This document shows positions 42,801 to 51,355 of a stretch of 64,000 nucleotides of DNA, piece after piece. The translations under genes and the position numbers were made by a program. The notes beneath the pieces were generated by a model that had not been told where the DNA came from, made no database searches, and saw only the letters and a list, made by a program, of their open reading frames with translations. Origin of the DNA: HdN1 sp052035295 (GTDB lineage: Bacteria > Pseudomonadota > Gammaproteobacteria > Pseudomonadales > Ketobacteraceae); assembly GCA_052035295.1 (NCBI GenBank), contig JBPOHS010000001.1:1-64000 (forward strand), in the 5' to 3' direction. Numbering within the stretch: position 1 is the stretch's first letter; every line of letters starts with the position of its first letter.

Positions 42801-43793
42801 CAGTGGAGCAAGCATAATCATTCCTTGCTGACGGCTGTGTCGGTTTGCACCTTTGACCAGAATTCGATTCATGTACTGGAACTGTTGCGCACCGTGGAAG
42901 CCGCCACCCAGATCGCGAAATCCAGTGGGCTCAAGGAAGTCCAGATGGTGAAACCCGGCGATACCCGCTTTCAGGAACGCGACAGTCTCATGTCGTGGGT
43001 CGCGCGTATCACCAACGCGCTGGATAACGGTCAGTTGCGTCTTCGTTGCCAGAAAATCGCGCCGGCCGCTGAACTGCATCCCAACTGGTTGCCGCATTTT
43101 GAAATCCTGCTGACCGTCGTGGATGATGCCGGTGTGCATATTCCGCCGGCAGAATTCATCAAGGCAGCGGAAGCCTACGGGCGCATGGCCGAAGTCGATC
43201 GCTGGGTCATTACGCAAGTGCTGTCCTGGATGAAACAGAATGAACGTCACATGCCGGCGTTCGGCGGATTTTCGATCAATCTTTCCGGGCATACGCTCAA
43301 CGACGACAGCTTTCTGGACTTTATTTTTGAGCAGCTGGTGCGATTCGGTGTGCCGCGCAGCAAGGTCATTTTTGAAATCACCGAAACCACCGCCGTCACC
43401 AACCTGGAAGAGGCCGCCGATTTCATCTCTGAAATGAAAGAGATTGGTTGCCGTTTTTCGCTGGATGATTTCGGCACCGGGCAATCGTCCTACGCCTATC
43501 TGAAAAAACTGCCGGTAGACTTCATCAAGATCGACGGCGCCTTCATTCGCAAAATAGATACGGACAATGTCGATTATGCGCTGGTAAAGTCCATCACCGA
43601 GATGGGGCACTATCTCAACAAGCACATGGTCGCGGAATTCGTTTCTGACAAAGCGAAATATGACACGGTAGTGAGTTTGGGCGTCGACTATTTGCAGGGA
43701 TTCTATTTCGGCAAACCGGTCATGCTCGATGATCTCATTGATGTGGAATTGCGTCCCAATACAGCACCTTCGAGTAGAAACAGTAGTTTATGA
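39900..43793 (+). CDS. PilZ-DUF1631-GGDEF-EAL protein (c-di-GMP signalling)
   Basis: A 1297-residue cytoplasmic protein. The N-terminal PilZ-like domain (1-110) has KHRRLTTRIDV and DYGKGGAFL, which correspond to the c-di-GMP-binding RxxxR and D/NxSxxG with changes. Residues about 135-850 are a helical DUF1631 region ending in a second small beta domain. The GGDEF domain starts near 859 (DQLTGLLSRKEF), and its signature is GGNEF at 935-939, so Asp is replaced by Asn. The EAL domain has EIL at 1068-1070, with LLT where LLR is usual. INLSG, FEITETT, DDFGTG (1189-1194) and IKIDGAFI are kept. Cyclase activity is doubtful, and phosphodiesterase or receptor function is possible. The GTG start has a weak AGAG site. 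The gene overlaps the amidase start by 4 bases. Confidence 0.9.
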   Translation: MDKRKHRRLTTRIDVFFSIAQSGIHSGWLLDYGKGGAFLVFKQPQQYAGLADPASLVARVIQIHFSLDDKEHLLNGQVAHISERGIGIKFANLDPMAFAALAECARRNATLPLGHPGSPSPSAANRGADRDVCKQRIAHLSQLFFAGFLEEFIDQFSNRLLNLAEHRTADVDAQACLDAVATLSVVRRPLIAKVEATYDLHLQNHFNGKPVSASDEGDAPARELSLVDKADFEEWLMVKVATSRAELALRQSMTEMIARLASCAGVSAEEEHNPLSPSCVFRVSNIVLRDNGVRANVVQLFLRSLVEHVVNRFAGFYADVNQALVQLGVLPELNLSQTVANRKPNPPAKNTPDPAAARDASAPGGVRQGGSLATPEGGSAPGVTFAVDENLARNSFLAANRLLEMQRFMRSAPRPDLPSVMSSGGGNGMLAEPSFAAAKNLSTEELFKALNRVCNELSLPESDAPGNAPDQLPTLVLDRLKAMNVDCSDSFRDSISMMGSLVANIADEQRMSGELRSEFCKMQVPLAALQVADPEIFLSDQHPVRELLNYLAMLAEPESVNFKANADTVKAVINQLMTADPLDEKVVSHILKDVKKQIEKEKSVIDRNVQRVIESCDGRQRILQANEFLNQQLDQRLANRKVPRVLLQLLDAGWKELMRLSLLRDGPDSRSWQTSIHVVEDLLIYLGQRPCPSDGFHYPFETLLRVVEKGLQKIAGASSSAQTLLNTLRTNAMAPNVDLVDGRQYSSRENATDVQMLFPVRLCKKLQRLKIGQWLEFGVKSHRKTLCQIAWISQRKDKFTLVNQQGMRVVELSNDQFLARLSEGDIQLLNDTQGSAVEKGLDALIQKIYEKISFETSHDQLTGLLSRKEFEKSLAQSVARARRHQVRYALIYVDLMQFKLINSLCGYEGGDNLLQQVAAKITGLAFAGQVCGRIGGNEFALILPVDTDTDAYRYACQVKAAIEHERFQWSKHNHSLLTAVSVCTFDQNSIHVLELLRTVEAATQIAKSSGLKEVQMVKPGDTRFQERDSLMSWVARITNALDNGQLRLRCQKIAPAAELHPNWLPHFEILLTVVDDAGVHIPPAEFIKAAEAYGRMAEVDRWVITQVLSWMKQNERHMPAFGGFSINLSGHTLNDDSFLDFIFEQLVRFGVPRSKVIFEITETTAVTNLEEAADFISEMKEIGCRFSLDDFGTGQSSYAYLKKLPVDFIKIDGAFIRKIDTDNVDYALVKSITEMGHYLNKHMVAEFVSDKAKYDTVVSLGVDYLQGFYFGKPVMLDDLIDVELRPNTAPSSRNSSL

Positions 43794-45295
43794 CGATCAG
43801 TTTGCAGGAATACGTAAGACAGGACGCTACCGGCCTGGCCGCATGGGTGAAAAACGGTGAGGTTTCCGCCCAGGAATTACTCGACGTTGCGATTAAACTC
43901 AACGAAATGGTCAATCCTGCCATCAATGCCGTGATCACACCGATGTACGAAGAAGCCCGCGCGCAATTGCATCAATGTCGGTCGGATGCGCCATTTGCCG
44001 GGGTGCCGTTTCTGTTGAAGGATTTGCTGAGTGCTTATGCCGGTGTGCCCATGTCGTCTGGCAGTGCCGCCATGAAACACTGGAAACCCAATTATCACAG
44101 CAATGTTACCCAACGATTTCTGGATGCCGGTTTTGTCATTTTCGGCAAGACCAATACGCCGGAATGTGGGCTGCTTGCGGTGTCCGAGCCTGCCGCCTTC
44201 AAGCCAGCGCGAAATCCCTGGAACCTGGATATGTCGCCGGGGGGCTCCAGTGGTGGCAGCGCGGCAGCGGTTGCCGCACGCATCGTGCCGATAGCCTCTG
44301 CCGGGGATGGCGGCGGTTCAATCCGCATTCCCGCCAGTGTGTGCGGATTGTTCGGGCTCAAGCCCAGTCGCGGTCGCGTTTCCAATGGCCCGGGCTGTGG
44401 CGAAGCGTGGGGGGGCGCGGTGGTGCAGGGCGTGTTGACCCGCAGCGTGCGCGACAGTGCCCGCTTGCTGGATTGCATTGCAGGGTATCATGCGGGCGAT
44501 CCGTATACCGCGCCCACGCCCAACCGTCCCTTTGCGGCGGCCCTGACAGACGCGCCGCGTCGTCTCAAGATTGCCGTCTCCGGGAAATCCCCGCTCGGTC
44601 TTCCGTTGAGTGCGGAAGGCGCCCGCGCGCTTGATGAGGGTGTGCACAAGTTGCTGGCGCTCGGCCACACCGTGGAACAGGTTGAACCTCCCGTCTCCGG
44701 TCATGCCGTACTTGAAGACTACCTGAACCTTTATTTCGGCGCGGTTTCCGCAGAGTTGGACCACTGGCAGGACCTGCTGAAAGGCCAAAACGTCGATGAA
44801 CTTGTCGAACCCGCCACCTTGTTGCTCAAGCGGGTCGCGCAACGCTTGCCGGTCGCGTTGACGGAGCGCAGCAAACAGAACTGGTATGAATATGCGCGGG
44901 CCATGGGTGATTTTCTTGAGCGCTACGACCTGTTCATGTTGCCCTCGACATCTGCTTACTGCTGGCGTGTGGGCAGCATGAGCCTGAACGCCGCCGAGAA
45001 CTGGGCGATACGCCAGCTCGACAAGGTGTGGATGTCGCACCGCCTGTTTACGCGGGAACGCGTCGTGGTGCGTTCGCGTGAATTTCTCGAGAAAGTGCCT
45101 TTTACCCAGTTGGCCAACATGACCGGCCAACCGGCGATGTCGGTCCCCATGCACTGGGCGGCGGATGGCATGCCGGTGGGCGTGCAATTTGTCGCGCCCT
45201 ACGGCGACGAACACAGTCTTATTACGCTGGCCGCGCAAATTGAAGAGGCGTTTCCCTGGGACGGCAAGCTGCCGCGATTGATTGATAGCTTGTGA
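43790..45295 (+). CDS. Amidase (amidase-signature family)
   Basis: Ser-cisSer-Lys hydrolase of unknown amide substrate. The product is 501 residues. The triad is Lys77 (FLLKDLL), Ser153 (SPGGSSGGSAAAVAA) and Ser177 (DGGGSIRIPASVCGLFGLKP, key Ser in GGGS). No signal peptide is visible, so it is probably cytoplasmic. It is not GatA: no gatB or gatC is nearby, and the C-terminus is that of a general amidase. The ATG overlaps the stop of the c-di-GMP gene, so translation is probably coupled. Confidence 0.93.
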   Translation: MTISLQEYVRQDATGLAAWVKNGEVSAQELLDVAIKLNEMVNPAINAVITPMYEEARAQLHQCRSDAPFAGVPFLLKDLLSAYAGVPMSSGSAAMKHWKPNYHSNVTQRFLDAGFVIFGKTNTPECGLLAVSEPAAFKPARNPWNLDMSPGGSSGGSAAAVAARIVPIASAGDGGGSIRIPASVCGLFGLKPSRGRVSNGPGCGEAWGGAVVQGVLTRSVRDSARLLDCIAGYHAGDPYTAPTPNRPFAAALTDAPRRLKIAVSGKSPLGLPLSAEGARALDEGVHKLLALGHTVEQVEPPVSGHAVLEDYLNLYFGAVSAELDHWQDLLKGQNVDELVEPATLLLKRVAQRLPVALTERSKQNWYEYARAMGDFLERYDLFMLPSTSAYCWRVGSMSLNAAENWAIRQLDKVWMSHRLFTRERVVVRSREFLEKVPFTQLANMTGQPAMSVPMHWAADGMPVGVQFVAPYGDEHSLITLAAQIEEAFPWDGKLPRLIDSL

Positions 45296-45365
45296 TGCTG
45301 AGCGGCGCGGTATTTCGCAGGCGGCTGCGTGAAAACGGCAAAGGACGGAAAACGGGCTCTGTCGC

Positions 45366-46679
45366 TCAGGCCGTGACGGCTTCTTCCAGAATGGAGGCAA
45401 TGGTCTTGGCAAGGGCTTCGTTTTTACCGAATTCCACATAGGAGCGGGCGCTTTTCAGGATACGTCCGATCTGGAATTTCAGCTCCTTCATCATGAGGAT
45501 GACGTCTTCCAGCTCGCGGTAAGCGAAATTCAGCTTGGTCTGCTCAAGCTGATCCAACCAGCGCAAATACCCTTCATCGAGAATGCCGGAACCCCGCACC
45601 GTTTTCATGCAGTGGAGCAGGGATACTTCGATGGCGCGCAGATCCTTTTCGCCGTGTTCCTTGGGAAAAGCGCTGGCAACCTTGTTGAGACGATTCAGTT
45701 CCGCGGATAGTGCCTCGTATTGCTCCCGCACGAACTTGCAGTTATCGCCCAGATTGGCATCCGAAATCGATGTCGCTTCCGGGAACCCCACCTGCTTGAG
45801 CGTCATGATGAGTGCTTCATAGGTCTTGTAGAAATGTGCTTCGCAGTTCATCTGCAGAATGGGATAAAGATTGCGGACGCCGGCGCTGCTCGTTTGCGCA
45901 TGTTGCCGATAGGCGCCCTGCATGGCGTCCGTCATGGCGATGATCTGGCCGAACAAATGCAGTTCTTCGCCATGTTTCCCCGCCGGATAACCACTGCCGT
46001 CCACCCGCTCATGATGTTCCAGTACGGCGCGGGAAACCTCCTTCGGCAGCTTGTCCATGGACGACAGGATTTTTTGACCTATGACTGGATGCGCCTGAAT
46101 CTGGCGCCATTCCTCGGGTAACAGCTCGCCTTTCTTGTTCAGCAACTCTGCGGAAATGTGCAGCATGCCAACGTCGTGCGTCAGGCCCGACACGAACAGC
46201 GTCATGACCTGGGCATCGCCCAAGCCCATGCGCTTGCCAATCACCGCCGCCAACCAGGCACTGAAAATGCTCTGCTGAAATAAGGTTGGCATCAGGATCG
46301 ACATGACGGTAATTTTTTGCTTGATGATCGGAAACGCATTGATACAGCTGGTCAGGCGCGGCAGGCCGGCTTCCATGTTGATGCGATCATGGATTGTTTT
46401 CAGCTGTTCGTTTTCCTTGAGGAAACTGCGGGTGTGTTGGAGCAACACCGCGCCATCGATCTCATTTTCGATGCTGACACTGTTTTCCAGAGGCTTGGTC
46501 AGCCTGAACGTCATGATTTTCGATGCGGTACGCTCATCGATATTGGTGCCTTTCTTGGCGACCAGTACACCCTGGGCGTTAACGATGTCCTCGGCGGCAA
46601 GTACCGCGTTGCTCTCGTTGACCTTCGCCAAATGCTCGGTGTACGCATCGGTGTTGTCGTTTTCTCCCGGGGTACTCAA
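45366..46679 (-). CDS. HD-GYP domain protein (probable c-di-GMP phosphodiesterase)
   Basis: The product is 437 residues from a TTG start with a good CAGGAG site. Residues 1-90 form an N-terminal region of the DUF3391-like type. The HD-GYP domain (about 135-255) has HD at 168-169, His197, HHE at 222-224 and DGSGYP at 227-232, with Asp251 in AMTDAMQ. All metal ligands expected for hydrolysis of c-di-GMP are present. A helical C-terminal part of about 170 residues follows. It is convergent with the amidase and close to the GGDEF-EAL gene, so both arms of c-di-GMP turnover are encoded within 7 kb. Confidence 0.9.
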   Translation of the reverse strand: MSTPGENDNTDAYTEHLAKVNESNAVLAAEDIVNAQGVLVAKKGTNIDERTASKIMTFRLTKPLENSVSIENEIDGAVLLQHTRSFLKENEQLKTIHDRINMEAGLPRLTSCINAFPIIKQKITVMSILMPTLFQQSIFSAWLAAVIGKRMGLGDAQVMTLFVSGLTHDVGMLHISAELLNKKGELLPEEWRQIQAHPVIGQKILSSMDKLPKEVSRAVLEHHERVDGSGYPAGKHGEELHLFGQIIAMTDAMQGAYRQHAQTSSAGVRNLYPILQMNCEAHFYKTYEALIMTLKQVGFPEATSISDANLGDNCKFVREQYEALSAELNRLNKVASAFPKEHGEKDLRAIEVSLLHCMKTVRGSGILDEGYLRWLDQLEQTKLNFAYRELEDVILMMKELKFQIGRILKSARSYVEFGKNEALAKTIASILEEAVTA

Positions 46680-46956
46680 CGAATTTGGCTCCTGTCAGGG
46701 TGGCAATCCTTAAAACGATCCTGAAAAAAGCATAGCAGAGCCCGGCGCGACCGGCTGGCAAATCGAGTTGGAACAACGGACGACGTACAACATGGGGTGA
46801 CGGAGAAGGCTGCTCAGGGAGGGGGACGACGGGCCGATAGACCGTCAGGATGCCACGGGAGAATAACGCAAGAATTGAAGGGAAATCGTGCCTGCAGAGA
46901 GCGCGTGCAAGAAAACCGGCCGGACTGAGTGTAACAGTCCGGCCAATTCAGCGGTC
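46680..46956. other. Intergenic region upstream of the HD-GYP gene
   Basis: This 277-base gap between two minus-strand genes holds the terminator of the outer-membrane protein gene (listed separately) and presumably the HD-GYP promoter. I see no gene in it. Confidence 0.55.
46911..46944 (-). terminator. Terminator of the YfaZ-like gene
   Basis: A perfect 9-bp stem GGCCGGACT / AGTCCGGCC with a 9-base loop lies 13 bases after the stop codon. On the minus strand it is followed by GGTTTTC. The T-run is short. Confidence 0.7.
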
Positions 46957-47532
46957 TCAGAACTGCAGTCGAAAGCCTGCAAACCAGCTTTCTTCAAACG
47001 TCACATCTTTGACTTCATCGATTTCAAGTTCGATATGGCGGTAGCCACCATAAATTTCGCCCTTGGGAACAATGCGCCAGGCGACTTCCGCGTTGAAACC
47101 GTACACGTTTTCCAGATCATCGGCAGAAAGCACATCGGGAGCAAAGCTCACACCCACGGCCGCGGATATTCCCTGCGCATCGGGCAAGAAATAGCGTGCG
47201 CCAGCTACCAGCCCTGCATAGCCGCCGTCGAGCTGGTCAGCGTCGAAATAGCCGACTTGGCCACCCAAGCTGAATTCCACGTCGCGGAAATTGGTCATGC
47301 GATCTTTTGTCACCGCACCCGCGTAATACAACTGGCCATCATCATTGGCTTGTGAATTGGATTCATCGTCATGATGAAACAGGCCGGCATTGAATTCGAG
47401 CGCCTTGGGATTGGGTTGGGCCGACACATCCAGATGTGCAGCATCCTGGTTCAGGTCAATGGAAGCCGTTGCCGCCATGGCGACCGGCGTGACAGAAAAA
47501 AGAAGGGCACCAACAAAGGGAACATACCGCAT
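46957..47532 (-). CDS. YfaZ-family outer-membrane protein
   Basis: The product is 191 residues from the ATG at 47532, which has an AGGAG site. The signal peptide MRYVPFVGALLFSVTPVAMA is cleaved before ATASIDL. The mature part is rich in alternating beta-strand patterns (AGLVAGARYFL, AEVAWRIVPKGEIYGGYRHI) and ends FAGFRLQF, with the aromatic terminal residue recognised by the Bam complex. A small beta-barrel is the likely fold. The function of YfaZ is not known. Confidence 0.82.
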   Translation of the reverse strand: MRYVPFVGALLFSVTPVAMAATASIDLNQDAAHLDVSAQPNPKALEFNAGLFHHDDESNSQANDDGQLYYAGAVTKDRMTNFRDVEFSLGGQVGYFDADQLDGGYAGLVAGARYFLPDAQGISAAVGVSFAPDVLSADDLENVYGFNAEVAWRIVPKGEIYGGYRHIELEIDEVKDVTFEESWFAGFRLQF

Positions 47533-47819
47533 GACAAACTCCTGTGACATGAGTGCGGGAAAGGAACGGTCGTTAGTCTAACGAAAACATTGGCTTGCGT
47601 CGAATGGCTAAATATAAGGCAGAATTTCGGCTTAATTGGCGCTGAATGGGCGCCGCAAAAATATAAGTTGAAAAAACAGGGAGATAAGTTTGGGTATTTT
47701 TTTAGTGTTTGCTAAACTCTTGATTGATATGTGCCGTTTAGTGTAGTAGGCCCAAGCCTTACAATAATGATGACCAAGGCAATGTAACCACATCGTAGAC
47801 AGGAGTGTTGTTACTCAAA

Positions 47820-48500
47820 ATGATGCACGATTTTGCAACGCACAAAAAATCCCAACAGCGCAAAAGCGCACCACGGGTCGCCAAGAAAACGGTGAACACA
47901 GAGAAACGTCCCGTGCGGGTGGCGGCTATTGCTGCGCTCGTGTCTGTGGTCGCCGTCGGTGCCCTTGGCTTTTCCCATGTCGTCAGCGCGGTCAGTGCCG
48001 ATATCAATGAGTCACTGGCTGAGGCAAAGATCAGAAAAGAAGCCGAGCGCGCGCTCAAGGCGCAGCGTGCTGCAGAAAAGCAGCAGATCGCTGACGCCAA
48101 GCGGGTGCAACGACAGATTGACGCAGACAAGGCAAAAGCGGAAAGCAATGCCGGGTATGATTTCTACGAGAATCTCGTCGGTCACCCTTGGCCGGTCCCT
48201 GTTGCCAGCGATGCCTATACCAATAACGCCGTGTCTGTTGCCGCTGCCAAGAAAGAAGATACTGCCATCCTGCCTTATTCCTTGCAGGTAGCCTTGTATC
48301 GTGACGAGCAGGAAGCGCTGGCCTCACAAAAGACCCTGGCGAAGCTGGGTTACGCGAGCAAGATTGAATCCGTCAACGTGAAGGCGGGTGGCAGCTTGTT
48401 CCAGGTGACCGTCGGGCCCTACACAGGCCTGGAAAAAGCCACTCATGTGCGTGACAAGTTGCAGGAATACAATTATTTCGCGCAGGTCTATCGCGAATAA
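47820..48500 (+). CDS. SPOR-domain inner-membrane protein
   Basis: The product is about 226 residues. It has a basic cytoplasmic N-terminus (KKSQQRKSAPRVAKKTVN), one membrane helix (VAAIAALVSVVAVGALGF) and a periplasmic coiled-coil stretch (ESLAEAKIRKEAERALKAQ). The C-terminal SPOR domain has YSLQVALYRDEQEALASQK to YNYFAQVYRE, including the strand LFQVTVGPYTG. SPOR domains bind denuded septal peptidoglycan, so it is FtsN- or DedD-like and probably cell-division related. The start is unsure: ATG at 47820 or 47823, with an AGGAG 13-16 bases upstream. Confidence 0.85.
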   Translation: MMHDFATHKKSQQRKSAPRVAKKTVNTEKRPVRVAAIAALVSVVAVGALGFSHVVSAVSADINESLAEAKIRKEAERALKAQRAAEKQQIADAKRVQRQIDADKAKAESNAGYDFYENLVGHPWPVPVASDAYTNNAVSVAAAKKEDTAILPYSLQVALYRDEQEALASQKTLAKLGYASKIESVNVKAGGSLFQVTVGPYTGLEKATHVRDKLQEYNYFAQVYRE

Positions 48501-48518
48501 AAGTCCATCGCGACCAAC

Positions 48519-48566
48519 GTAGCCCCGACACTCTCCTGAGTGCCGGGGCTACGGCGCTAAAGCGCC
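48519..48566. repeat. Two adjacent hairpins between convergent genes (REP-like)
   Basis: The first hairpin pairs GTAGCCCCG-A-CACTC (48519-48533) with GAGTG-C-CGGGGCTAC (48538-48552): 14 pairs, one mismatch and a TCCT loop. The second pairs GGCGCT with AGCGCC (48553-48566) around AA. Neither has a T-run. The arrangement resembles extragenic palindromic elements found at convergent gene ends. Confidence 0.65.
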
Positions 48567-48573
48567 GAGCCGT

Positions 48574-51207
48574 TTACTTCAATGCTGCGTCGTAGTGATC
48601 CTTCACCTCTTTTTCACCCGGTGCGAGTTCAACTGCCCGTTTCAGCACTTCCCGTGCCTTTTCCTTGTCGCCATTGTTGAACAGTATCCAGCCGTGTGTA
48701 TCGAGCACTGCGGCATCATTGGGTGACAGCGTCGCAGCCTTGGCAGACAGCTCCAACGCTTCCTTCATTTGCTTTTTCTCGAAACGAATCCACGCCAGAT
48801 TGTTCAATGCACGCGGTTCGTTCGGATCCAGCGCCAATACTTTTTCATAGCCTGCAGCGGCGCCCTCGACATCCCCGCGAGTCTGCAATTGCATGGCGTT
48901 GAAGAGTGCTGCACCAGCGCTGCGTGGTGACTGCCCAGCCCACTCAGTCGTGAATTTTGCGCGTGCACTCTCATCCAGCAAAGCCATGAGGCGCATCGCC
49001 ACCGGATCGGCAGGGGCCTTTTTCCAGAGCGCCTGCAACTTCGTCAGCGCCTCGGCCTTGTTGCCTTGTTTCTTCAACTTGTCGGCTTCAATGAGATCGG
49101 GCACGATTGATCGTGGATGCGACTCGCGGATTTGCGCGATGATCTTGTCCACCTCGGTATATTTTTCCGCAGTAATTTCGAGATGCGCCAGCATGTCGAG
49201 CAATTCCAGATCATGCGGGTTGGTTTGCAGGCCTTCCATCAGATAATGACGGGTTTCCGTGATGTTTTTGGCCGACACCTGCTTGCGCGCGAGTTCCAGG
49301 TAAACGCGGCTGGCAAGAATTTTCGGATACCCCTGGAAGGCACTGCGCGCGAGGGCTTCCTTGGTGTGGGAAAGGGCATTGTCATCGTCACCGGTCGCCA
49401 GATAGTACTCGCCGAGGCTGGCATCCGCCCCCCAGCCGTTGATGGCAGAGGCAGAGAGCTCCTTCAAGCGCTCGACGTAGGCATCGACCTTGCCTGTCTT
49501 GGTGCCGATCGCCGCCAGCAACTTGAAGGCGCGCATATTGTTGGCATCAACGCTGACCACCTTGTCGGCGTATTGCTGTGCCTGTTGCCAATTGCCGGCC
49601 TGGATTTCAAGCAGCGCAAGACCAATCAGTGCGTTGACGTTTGCAGGTTGAATCGAGAGCGACTTGCCGAACGCTGCTTGGGCCGCATCGACTTGCTTGA
49701 GTTGCAGATACGAGGAGCCAGCGACGGCCAGGGCTTCGGCGTTGTCAGGCAATTCTTGCTGGAGCTTGTCCGCCTCCTGCTTGATCGCATCCGTTTGTCC
49801 CGCCATGAACATGATGCGGATCAGCTGCGTGCGCAGTTCCAGATCCTTCGGTGCCTTGCTGATACCTTCGCGCAGTTGCGCGATGGCGCTTTGCATGTCG
49901 CCCTTACGCACAAAATGATCGGCAAGCGCTGCATGCAATTTGGTGCGTTGTGGGTCGCGGGCAAGCACTTTGCGGATGGCATCGATGCCTTTTTGTTCCT
50001 GGCCTTCGGCCAGTGCAGCCAGTCCGTAGACTGCCATCAGGTCAGCGTCATCAGGGGAGCGATTGATATTTTCTTCAATGATGCGCAAGGCTTCGCCGGA
50101 TTTATTGAGGCGCAACTGGTTTTCCGCCAGCAGACGCAGGATTTCCGGATTGGCGGTTTCCGGATCGACATGCTGTGCGAAATACTGGGCCGCACCTTCC
50201 AGATCACCTTCTTTCATGCGGATGATGCCAAGTAGTCGTCCGGCCGCATCCGGCGCGTTATTTTCGTTGTAGACCTGCAGCAATTTCTGCTCGGCGTCCT
50301 TGTAGTTGCCGGCCTTCAGCAATTCAATGGCTTCGTCGAATTGTGCCTTGCTGTTTTCTGCGCCGGGGCGGGCTTCGGCAAGCATCTTGGTGTAGACCAT
50401 GGCTTCGGCGGTGCGCCCGCGCAAGGTCAGTACGTTGATCAGGCTATCGAGAACCGTCGCACGCTTGACCGTTAACAGGTCGGTATTGGGAAGGCCGATC
50501 AGTGCCTGCGTTAGCAGTTCTTCAGCGGTATCGAGGTCCTTGATTTTGTAGGCAATGGCCGCCTTCAGCACCAGTGCATCGGTTTCCTTGGGCGACTTGG
50601 CCAGAATGCCATCCAGAATACTGTTGGCTTCGGCGATGTTGTTCGCCTGGAAAGCGATCGCAGCGTGTCCGGTGGCAGCCGCGTATTGAATAGGTTCAGC
50701 GCTACTGGAACGCAGTTTCTGGTAAAGCGTTGAGGCGCTTTTGATGTCGCCGGTCAACACCAGTGCCTTGGCCTTGTAGAGCTCAAGGAATTCCTTCTGC
50801 CCGGTAGTCAGATCGGAAGGCGCATGCGCGATCTGTTCGAGCGCAGTTTGCCCCTTGCCACGTTCGATCAACGCCTCGATATGCGCTACGAACAATTCAC
50901 TGCTCGTGGATGGATCCATCTTTTCCAGAATGGCGAGCGCCTGTTTGGTGTCCCCCAGTTCGCTGTAGATTTTTGCGATCAGGACATTGGCTTCCGGATT
51001 CCCCGGATCTTTTTGCAGTGCGTTCTTGGCTTCAATGACGGCAGCGCGGTATTGCCCCTGCAGCTGATAGGATTGTGCGCGGGACAGAAGTTGTCGGGCT
51101 TCACTCTCATTGGCGTCGTTATCTTCTTTGGAACAGCCTGCAAGCGAAACACAAGCTATGGAGACAGCAACCACGAGAGGTTTCAGGGCGCGAAGGCGCA
51201 GATGCAT
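48574..51207 (-). CDS. prsT: PEP-CTERM system TPR lipoprotein PrsT
   Basis: The product is 877 residues from the ATG at 51207, which has a GGTGA site. The signal peptide has lipobox LAGC with Cys25, so it is a lipoprotein. The rest is more than twenty TPR-like helical repeats, for example EARQLLSRAQSYQLQGQYRA, ALQKDPGNPEANVLIAKIY and ALDPNEPRALNNLAWIRFEK. This matches PrsT, encoded with PrsK/PrsR and often exosortase/polysaccharide clusters. A role in export or assembly of PEP-CTERM proteins or exopolysaccharide is inferred. No exosortase is in this window. Confidence 0.9.
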   Translation of the reverse strand: MHLRLRALKPLVVAVSIACVSLAGCSKEDNDANESEARQLLSRAQSYQLQGQYRAAVIEAKNALQKDPGNPEANVLIAKIYSELGDTKQALAILEKMDPSTSSELFVAHIEALIERGKGQTALEQIAHAPSDLTTGQKEFLELYKAKALVLTGDIKSASTLYQKLRSSSAEPIQYAAATGHAAIAFQANNIAEANSILDGILAKSPKETDALVLKAAIAYKIKDLDTAEELLTQALIGLPNTDLLTVKRATVLDSLINVLTLRGRTAEAMVYTKMLAEARPGAENSKAQFDEAIELLKAGNYKDAEQKLLQVYNENNAPDAAGRLLGIIRMKEGDLEGAAQYFAQHVDPETANPEILRLLAENQLRLNKSGEALRIIEENINRSPDDADLMAVYGLAALAEGQEQKGIDAIRKVLARDPQRTKLHAALADHFVRKGDMQSAIAQLREGISKAPKDLELRTQLIRIMFMAGQTDAIKQEADKLQQELPDNAEALAVAGSSYLQLKQVDAAQAAFGKSLSIQPANVNALIGLALLEIQAGNWQQAQQYADKVVSVDANNMRAFKLLAAIGTKTGKVDAYVERLKELSASAINGWGADASLGEYYLATGDDDNALSHTKEALARSAFQGYPKILASRVYLELARKQVSAKNITETRHYLMEGLQTNPHDLELLDMLAHLEITAEKYTEVDKIIAQIRESHPRSIVPDLIEADKLKKQGNKAEALTKLQALWKKAPADPVAMRLMALLDESARAKFTTEWAGQSPRSAGAALFNAMQLQTRGDVEGAAAGYEKVLALDPNEPRALNNLAWIRFEKKQMKEALELSAKAATLSPNDAAVLDTHGWILFNNGDKEKAREVLKRAVELAPGEKEVKDHYDAALK

Positions 51208-51302
51208 GACGTTTTTCACCAGGTTATTGGAAGGAAACAAACCAAAGTCGTATTTGGCGATACCTGGTGGAAAAGCTATCAGCGCGGCACGCTTAAAGCA
51301 AT

Positions 51303-51334
51303 GGGAAAAAGCACCTTGTCATGGTGTTTTTCCC
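51303..51334 (-). terminator. Terminator-like hairpin after the lipoprotein gene
   Basis: A 12-bp stem with one bulged G (GGGAAAAAGCACC / GGTGTTTTTCCC) and a 7-base loop lies about 20 bases after the lipoprotein stop. The T-rich part is within the stem, so it may be only a partial terminator before prsT. Confidence 0.55.
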
Positions 51335-51355
51335 ACTGTTTCAACTCTGTATCCG

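Noticed and set aside
49117..50235. Plus-strand frame of 372 codons opposite prsT
   Set aside because: Antisense to regular TPR repeats, which explains the long open frame.
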